Assembly: GCF_965219885.1 (NCBI RefSeq)
Contig: NZ_CBDCOT010000009.1
Coordinates: forward strand, 310,001-374,000
Direction of reading: 5' to 3'
Length of the DNA: 64,000 nucleotides
From: Curvivirga sp965219885
GTDB lineage: Bacteria > Pseudomonadota > Alphaproteobacteria > UBA8366 > Aestuariispiraceae
Positions 59,036-64,000 of the stretch are shown piece after piece. A model generated the notes under the pieces. It saw only the letters and a list, made by a program, of their open reading frames with translations, did not search any database and was not told the DNA's origin. The stretch's first letter is position 1. Each line of letters begins with the position of its first letter. A program made the translations under genes and the position numbers.

Positions 59036-59786
59036 TTTCGGGCAACTTAAAGCCATTATCAAAGGCGAAGGCCAAAACATTGTGTTACTTCATGGTGTTG
59101 GTCTTCGTGCAGAGGCATGGAATGCACAAATCAATGCCTTCAGTCAAAGCTATAAAGTCATCGCCCCGGATATGCCTGGGCATGGTGAAAGCAATCTTGA
59201 TGCGATTACCTTGGACCTATCCAGCTATACAAAAAAAATCACAGAAGCCATCAGCGAACCTGCGATTGTGATGGGTCATTCCATGGGAGCTATGATTGCG
59301 CTTGATTTGGCTATTCATCATCCAGATAAAGTAAAAGCTGTCGTTGCATTAAACGCTATTTTTCAACGTGACAAAAATGCCGTAAATGCGGTTCAGAAAC
59401 GCGCGAAAAGCCTAGATGGGAAAACAGTAGCTGATCCAACAGGCCCACTCACACGTTGGTTTTCGGATCAAGAAAGTGATGCTGCAACCGCTTGCAAAGA
59501 ATGGCTCATAAATGTGAATCCGGCTGGTTATAGAAATGCTTATACAGTCTTCGCCACAGAAAATGGTCCTTCGCCTGAAAACCTAAGAAAACTAGCAATG
59601 CCAGCTTTGTTTATCACTGGCCAAAATGAACCGAATTCTACCCCAACCATGTCAGAGAGAATGGCCGCACTCACCCCAAAAGGTCAGGTAATGATTATCA
59701 AAGATGCCGCACATATGATGCCAATGACCCATATGGATGAAGTGAACCAAGCGCTCCTGAGCTTTATTGAGGAGGAAGTAAAATGA
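59007..59786 (+). CDS. Alpha/beta hydrolase
   Basis: A 259-residue alpha/beta-hydrolase. The fold shows VLLHGVGLRAEAWNAQI with the oxyanion loop, VIAPDMPGHGES, the nucleophile Ser in VMGHSMGAMIA, and the catalytic His in KDAAHMMPMTH; the acid is probably Asp or Glu near LFITGQNEPNS. The overlap of 29 nt with DUF1185 and of 4 nt (ATGA) with the flavin reductase shows coupled translation. Members with this build cleave esters, enol-lactones, C-C bonds or carbamates; in pyrimidine breakdown RutD, also an alpha/beta hydrolase, accompanies a flavin monooxygenase. Confidence 0.9.
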   Translation: MIWTTQQRSDFGQLKAIIKGEGQNIVLLHGVGLRAEAWNAQINAFSQSYKVIAPDMPGHGESNLDAITLDLSSYTKKITEAISEPAIVMGHSMGAMIALDLAIHHPDKVKAVVALNAIFQRDKNAVNAVQKRAKSLDGKTVADPTGPLTRWFSDQESDAATACKEWLINVNPAGYRNAYTVFATENGPSPENLRKLAMPALFITGQNEPNSTPTMSERMAALTPKGQVMIIKDAAHMMPMTHMDEVNQALLSFIEEEVK

Positions 59787-60265
59787 TTAATATTGACCCA
59801 CGTAAATTACGCGACGCTTTTGGAAGCTTCATGACCGGTGTGACTGTTGTCACAACAATGACAAAAGAAGGAAATCCTGTCGGCTTCACAGCCAATTCTT
59901 TCACGTCAGTATCCCTTGACCCACCGATGCTGCTGGTCTGTCCGGGGAAATATCTCTCTTGTTTCGATATCTTTGAGAATTGCGATTACTTCGCAGTCAA
60001 TATTCTATCTGCAGATCAACAGGAAGTTTCCGATATTTTTGCAAAATTCAATGGCGATCGTTTTCAGCAGGTTTCATGGCAAAAAGGCCATATGGAAATG
60101 CCTTTATTAGATGCATCAACGGCACAATTCATTTGCAAAAAATCAAAGGCTATTCCCGCGGGAGATCATTCCATCCTTCTTGGTGAAGTTCATGATTTTA
60201 ACAATAGTGGTCAACCAGGCCTTGGATATGCCGGCGGCACCTATTTCACACTCAACAACCAATAA
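59783..60265 (+). CDS. Flavin reductase (HpaC-like)
   Basis: A 160-residue NAD(P)H:flavin oxidoreductase of the split-barrel HpaC/RutF type: DAFGSFMTGVTVVTTMTKEGNPVGFTANSFTSVSLDPPMLLVCPGK, then FAVNILSADQQEVSDIFA and the C-terminal GGTYFTL. It supplies reduced FMN or FAD to a partner monooxygenase, here almost certainly the luciferase-like protein encoded next. Start ATG shares 4 nt with the preceding stop. Confidence 0.93.
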   Translation: MINIDPRKLRDAFGSFMTGVTVVTTMTKEGNPVGFTANSFTSVSLDPPMLLVCPGKYLSCFDIFENCDYFAVNILSADQQEVSDIFAKFNGDRFQQVSWQKGHMEMPLLDASTAQFICKKSKAIPAGDHSILLGEVHDFNNSGQPGLGYAGGTYFTLNNQ

Positions 60266-60286
60266 AAACAATCGGGAGGAGACCTT

Positions 60287-61321
60287 ATGAAATTCTCACT
60301 TTTTGCGCATATGGAACGTCTGTCACCGGACCAACCACATACGGAGCTTTACGAAGAATTTGTATCTCTATGTCAAATTGCTGATGAAGGTGGTATGCAT
60401 GCGATCTGGACAGGTGAACATCATGGTATGGAATTTACCATCGCGCCGAACCCTTTTGTAACATTGGTTGACCTCGCTCATCGGACAAAGAATGTACGCT
60501 TAGGCACAGGTACAGTCATTGCGCCTTTCTGGCATCCGATCAAACTAGCAGGCGAAGCAGCTTCAACTGATTTAATCATTGATGGGCGCTTGGAATTAGG
60601 AATAGCACGTGGTGCTTACTCTTATGAATATGAACGTATTATGCCGGGCCTTGATGCTTGGGAAGCTGGTCAACGTATGCGCGAAACAGCACCATTATTG
60701 CGTCAATTATGGGAAGGCGATTGTGCCCATGAGGGAGAGTTTTATAAATTCCCATCCACCACATCCGCCCCAAAACCAGCACAAACAGATGGTCCACCTA
60801 TATGGATTGCAGCACGTGATCCAAATAGTCACGAATTTGCCGTTTCAAATAACTTCAATGTTCAAGTAACTCCGCTTTGGCAAGGGATTGAGGAAATCGA
60901 AAGCCTCATGGAACGTTTCAATAATGCATGTGATAAACATGATGGTCCTCGCCCAAAAATCATGTTGCTTCATCATACATATGTCGGATCAGATACAAAT
61001 GATGTTGATCTCGCAGCGAATGAACTAAGCCGATATTACAATTACTTCGGGGCTTGGTTCCAAAACAAACGGCCTGTGAAACAAGGTTTAATTGAACGGT
61101 TATCTGATGAAGATATCGCCAATAATGAAATGATGGCGGCCAGCAAATTGCGTAAAGACCTAACAATTGGCACAGCGCAGGAAGTGATCGACCAGATTAA
61201 ACACTATGAAGATTTAGGATATGATGAATATTCTTTCTGGATTGATAGCGGCATGAGTTATGAGCGCAAACGCGATTCCCTTAACCGCTTCATCAATGAA
61301 GTGATGCCAGCTTTCGCCTAA
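60287..61321 (+). CDS. Luciferase-like flavin-dependent monooxygenase (LLM class)
   Basis: A 344-residue TIM-barrel flavin monooxygenase of the bacterial luciferase-like class: FSLFAHMERLSPDQPHTELYEEFVSLCQIADEGGMHAIWTGEHHG, NVRLGTGTVIAPFWHPIKLAGEAASTDLIIDGRLELGIARGAYSYEYERIM, and EVIDQIKHYEDLGYDEYSFW. A GGGAGGAG ribosome site precedes ATG. With the flavin reductase it forms a two-component oxygenase. The length is typical of luciferase-alpha-like proteins and shorter than the NtaA/DmoA/RutA types, so those precise functions are not supported. Its substrate is unknown and defines the pathway. Confidence 0.9.
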   Translation: MKFSLFAHMERLSPDQPHTELYEEFVSLCQIADEGGMHAIWTGEHHGMEFTIAPNPFVTLVDLAHRTKNVRLGTGTVIAPFWHPIKLAGEAASTDLIIDGRLELGIARGAYSYEYERIMPGLDAWEAGQRMRETAPLLRQLWEGDCAHEGEFYKFPSTTSAPKPAQTDGPPIWIAARDPNSHEFAVSNNFNVQVTPLWQGIEEIESLMERFNNACDKHDGPRPKIMLLHHTYVGSDTNDVDLAANELSRYYNYFGAWFQNKRPVKQGLIERLSDEDIANNEMMAASKLRKDLTIGTAQEVIDQIKHYEDLGYDEYSFWIDSGMSYERKRDSLNRFINEVMPAFA

Positions 61322-61331
61322 GGATAACACA

Positions 61332-62807
61332 ATGAACCAACCACATTATAAATTATATATCGATGGAAAATGGACAGAAGGCAGTACAGGACAAGTGATG
61401 CATTCACAAAATCCTGCCACAGCTGAAAACTGGGCAAGTTTCGCTTGTGCTTCTGAGGAAGATGTAAATCAAGCCGTTAGTTCTGCTAAAGCCGCACTTG
61501 ATAGCCCTGAATGGCGGGATATGACACAAACCGCACGTGGTAAACTCCTATACCGCCTCGCAGAATTGATCGAAGAAAATGCAGAACTTATCGGGCGTGT
61601 TGAAACGACAGATAGCGGTAAATTACTTGCCGAAACCCAAAGCCAAACAAAATATGTAGGCGATTACTATCGTTATTATGCAGGCCTCGCCGACAAAATC
61701 GAAGGTGCAGTTTTGCCAATCGACAAGCCCGATATGCATGTCTTCACCACGCGCCATCCTATTGGTGTGGTCGCAGCGATTGTGCCGTGGAATGCCCAAA
61801 TGTTCCTAACCGCAACTAAACTGGGACCAGCTTTGGCTGCAGGTTGCGCGGTTATTCTAAAAGCCTCCGAATATGCGCCAGCCCCAATGTTTGAATTTGC
61901 CAAACTTGTAGAACAAGCAGGTTTTCCAAAAGGTGTTGTATCTGTGATTACGGGAGATGCGCCAAACTGCGCAATTCCGCTCACCCGACATCCTGATATT
62001 GATCGCATCGCCTTTACAGGTGGGCCAGAGACTGCCCGTCATGTAGTTCGTAATTCTGCGGAAAACTTTGCTGTGACAAGTTTGGAACTGGGTGGAAAAT
62101 CGCCGATCATTGTGTTTGAAGATGCAGATTTGGAAACGGCGTCAAATGGCCTGATCGCAGGTAATTTTGGTGCTTCTGGCCAATCTTGTGTAGCGGGTTC
62201 CCGCGGCCTTATCCATCGCCCAATCCTTAACAAATTGATTGAAATTATTAAGGAAAAAGCGAGTAAAATTGTTATTGGGGACCCATTAGAAGCAAATACT
62301 CATGTAGGCCCTCTTTGCACCGAAGCCCAAATAAACACGATTAAAGATACTCTTGAGAAAGCAAAATCCCAAGGGGCATCGATCCATCTTGGTGGCGCCC
62401 CGCTTGATCAAGCGGGCAATTATATGGCGCCGACCTTAGTGGAATGCGCCCATAATGAAACCGAGACCCTAAAAGTGGAAATGTTTGGACCTGTTATGTC
62501 TTTAATTCCATTTGATACGGAAGATGAAGCCATCGCGATTGCCAATGGTACTCAATATGGTTTGGGGTCCGGGGTATTCACCCAAAACATTGCCCGTGCC
62601 CATCGCGTGTCACAAAAAATCCGATCCGGAATTTGCTGGGTCAACACTTATCGTGCCGTGTCGCCCATAGCACCATTTGGTGGATTTAATGAATCCGGCT
62701 ATGGTCGTGAAGCTGGCACCGAAGCCATCTTGGATTATACACGAACAAAAACAACCTGGATTAATACTTCCGCAGAACCAATGGCAAACCCATTTGTAAT
62801 GCGTTAG
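61332..62807 (+). CDS. Aldehyde dehydrogenase
   Basis: A 491-residue NAD(P)-dependent aldehyde dehydrogenase. The catalytic Cys286 is in FGASGQSCVAGSRG and the general-base Glu in SLELGGKSPIIVFEDADLE; PWNAQMFLTATKLGPALAAGCAVILKASEYAP and FTGGPETARHV shape the cofactor site. ASEYAP replaces the more common PSE text, a small difference. It would oxidise a semialdehyde produced by the oxygenase and hydrolase. It lacks the features of CoA-acylating methylmalonate-semialdehyde dehydrogenase (DddC), because it has the classic Glu/Cys hydrolytic pair. Confidence 0.94.
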   Translation: MNQPHYKLYIDGKWTEGSTGQVMHSQNPATAENWASFACASEEDVNQAVSSAKAALDSPEWRDMTQTARGKLLYRLAELIEENAELIGRVETTDSGKLLAETQSQTKYVGDYYRYYAGLADKIEGAVLPIDKPDMHVFTTRHPIGVVAAIVPWNAQMFLTATKLGPALAAGCAVILKASEYAPAPMFEFAKLVEQAGFPKGVVSVITGDAPNCAIPLTRHPDIDRIAFTGGPETARHVVRNSAENFAVTSLELGGKSPIIVFEDADLETASNGLIAGNFGASGQSCVAGSRGLIHRPILNKLIEIIKEKASKIVIGDPLEANTHVGPLCTEAQINTIKDTLEKAKSQGASIHLGGAPLDQAGNYMAPTLVECAHNETETLKVEMFGPVMSLIPFDTEDEAIAIANGTQYGLGSGVFTQNIARAHRVSQKIRSGICWVNTYRAVSPIAPFGGFNESGYGREAGTEAILDYTRTKTTWINTSAEPMANPFVMR

Positions 62808-62831
62808 GACAATTCGTGAAGGACGGAAAAA

Positions 62832-63212
62832 ATGGATAATAACTTATTTGAAAAAGGGATAGAACAACGCAAAGCTACCCTTGGCGCAGAATATGTAGAA
62901 AACAATCTAGCCAAAGCCGATGATTTCACCCGCCCATTTCAAGAAGCCATGACTGCATGGTGTTGGGGTTTCGGCTGGGGCGATGATAGCATTGATGCCA
63001 AAACCCGTTCCATGATGAATCTTTCCATGATCGGTGCTTTGGGCAAAATGCATGAATGGGAAATACATTGTCGTGGCGCCTTAAATAACGGTGTCACTAA
63101 AGAGGAAATGCGGGCCATCATTCACGTGATTGGGATTTATTGTGGTGTCCCTCAATCACTTGAATGTTTTAGGGTTGCCCGCAAAGTTTTAGAAGAAGCT
63201 GGTGAATTGTAA
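62832..63212 (+). CDS. Carboxymuconolactone decarboxylase family protein
   Basis: A 126-residue helical protein of the carboxymuconolactone decarboxylase/AhpD-like family: WCWGFGWGDDSIDAKTRSMMNLSMIGALGKMHEWEIHCRGALNNGVTKEEMRAIIHVIGIYCGVPQSLECFRVA. The EIHCRGALNNG segment with the His is that of true lactone decarboxylases, while the peroxidase CxxC of AhpD is absent. It is the last gene of the operon, 24 nt after the dehydrogenase, and may act on an intermediate acid or lactone. Confidence 0.9.
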   Translation: MDNNLFEKGIEQRKATLGAEYVENNLAKADDFTRPFQEAMTAWCWGFGWGDDSIDAKTRSMMNLSMIGALGKMHEWEIHCRGALNNGVTKEEMRAIIHVIGIYCGVPQSLECFRVARKVLEEAGEL

Positions 63213-63230
63213 AATACTGCCTTTAAAGTA

Positions 63231-63266
63231 AAAAACGGGGATGAATTTTCATCCCCGCTTCTTTTG
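63231..63266. terminator. Bidirectional terminator after the catabolic operon
   Basis: CGGGGATGAA (63236-63245) pairs with TTCATCCCCG (63248-63257), with A- and T-rich flanks, between convergent genes. Confidence 0.82.
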
Positions 63267-63280
63267 ACATATAAAGCAAT

Positions 63281-64000
63281 TTATTCTGCAGCTGCCTTTG
63301 TTTCCGGCGGATGCGCTTTATGATGTTTAAGATATCCTTGTTGGGTTGCGATATGATCAGCAAGATATTTTGCATCATGCCACACGCCCCAGATAAAAGT
63401 GGATCCACGGCGAGACAACCAAGGTAAACCTACAAAATACACTCCCGGTTCAGAAGACACACCGCGTTGATGATTTGGATTTCCGTTCTCATCCAATGCA
63501 TTTACCTTCAACCAACTAAAATCCGTTTTAAATCCTGTTGCCCAGATAATGGAACCAACTCCAGCCTCTTTCAAATCCAGATCCGAAAGTGGATTGGTCA
63601 CACAATCCGGTGCACCCAACATTTCCCGTGCTTCTGGTTCTTCTGGCAAATCAAGGCCGTTACGCTCAATATACGCATCTGCCTGATCCAGAACGGATAG
63701 ATAATTTGCGTCACCATCCGCAACATTCTGGGCCAAATCATCACCAAAGACCATCTTGCCATTTTCATAGCTTTCCGTTCGACCAACAAGGGTCATTCCA
63801 TCTGCCGCAAGCTGTTTAAAGTCGATCGTATAACCACCATAAGCACCACTTACAGCAATAGTGACATGTTCTTTACCTTGTTCAGGTGTCGCCATATCCC
63901 ACAGACCTAACACACCTAACCACCATACAAAGTCACGGCCACGGTAACTACGAGGCGGACGATCATGTGGGCCAACAGACAAATAAACCTTCTTACCAGC
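63281..64000 (-). CDS. Flavin-containing monooxygenase, CzcO-like (5' end outside window)
   Basis: The C-terminal 239 residues of a flavoprotein monooxygenase; the frame is open to base 64000, so the N-terminal FAD motif is not seen. AGKKVYLSVGPHDRPPRSYRGRDFVWWLGVLG is cut here to its key text VYLSVG...YRGRDFVWWLG, typical of CzcO-type enzymes; SIIWATGFKTDFSW is the conserved ATG-loop, and PGVYFVGLPWLSRRGSTFIWGVWHDAKYLADHI closes the fold. It is convergent with the six-gene operon. Whether it shares that pathway is unknown; flavin monooxygenases of this group oxidise amines, sulfides or ketones. Confidence 0.88.
   Translation of the reverse strand, partial: AGKKVYLSVGPHDRPPRSYRGRDFVWWLGVLGLWDMATPEQGKEHVTIAVSGAYGGYTIDFKQLAADGMTLVGRTESYENGKMVFGDDLAQNVADGDANYLSVLDQADAYIERNGLDLPEEPEAREMLGAPDCVTNPLSDLDLKEAGVGSIIWATGFKTDFSWLKVNALDENGNPNHQRGVSSEPGVYFVGLPWLSRRGSTFIWGVWHDAKYLADHIATQQGYLKHHKAHPPETKAAAE

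Noticed and set aside
60287..61321. Naming the luciferase-like gene dmoA, rutA or pyrA
   Set aside because: Length and text place it in the general luciferase-like class; none of these specific functions can be supported from sequence alone.
61332..62807. Aldehyde dehydrogenase as DddC
   Set aside because: It has the classic hydrolytic Glu/Cys pair and lies in a different operon; CoA-acylating semialdehyde dehydrogenase features are not seen.
1..64000. tRNA, rRNA, CRISPR, insertion sequence or prophage
   Set aside because: No cloverleaf, ribosomal RNA, regularly spaced repeat array, transposase, integrase or phage structural gene was recognised in any gap.

Overview
The window reads as a contiguous piece of a free-living, probably marine, alphaproteobacterial chromosome. 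Housekeeping order (dnaG-rpoD, then glnD-mutS-maeB), a glycerol ABC transporter of the rhizobial GlpSTPQV type and many close alphaproteobacterial-style proteins support this. Base composition looks below 50% GC by eye. Two BCCT carriers, a TRAP transporter and a DddD-like DMSP enzyme suggest life on osmolytes and algal compounds. I see no rRNA, tRNA, insertion sequence, prophage or CRISPR array, and base use looks even throughout. The lineage below class level is not certain; a Rhodospirillales-like or Kiloniella/Sneathiella-like group is a guess.

Layout. 0-4 kb: 3' part of dnaG, a candidate terminator, then rpoD. 4-10 kb: a hybrid histidine kinase, a VOC-fold protein divergent from a LysR regulator, and a BCCT transporter. 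10-19.5 kb: glnD and mutS on the minus strand, divergent from maeB and a PhoR-like kinase. 19.5-26.2 kb: a COG0523 GTPase behind a near-perfect Zur-type palindrome, a thiolase, an MttB-superfamily methyltransferase with an FAD amine oxidoreductase, a PAS protein and a flavodoxin-like protein. 26.2-37.8 kb: aromatic and nitrogen catabolism: hppD, a complete TRAP transporter, 3-hydroxyanthranilate dioxygenase with LysR, aspartate dehydrogenase, and a three-gene unit with an isolated molybdenum hydroxylase large subunit, a DapA-fold lyase and a CoxG-like protein, followed by a convergent phosphatase-superfamily gene.

38-49.4 kb: a LysE exporter and XRE regulator, then a complete glycerol module: glpV-S-T-P-Q plus a small membrane protein on the minus strand, divergent from glpR-glpD-glpK. 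The transporter brings glycerol in, GlpK phosphorylates it, GlpD oxidises it and GlpR senses the pathway. 49.4-52 kb: Lrp regulator divergent from ornithine cyclodeaminase and CtlX, which together would turn citrulline into proline.

52-64 kb: the most interesting stretch. A tandem CaiB-type CoA-transferase with its catalytic Asp only in the second half, a BCCT carrier and a divergent LysR gene match the DddD-DddT-DddR system for DMSP cleavage. Immediately beside it lies a LysR-controlled six-gene operon (DUF1185, alpha/beta hydrolase, flavin reductase, luciferase-like monooxygenase, aldehyde dehydrogenase, carboxymuconolactone decarboxylase-like protein) that I cannot match to a known pathway and consider the best candidate for an undescribed catabolic system. 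A flavin monooxygenase gene runs off the right edge.
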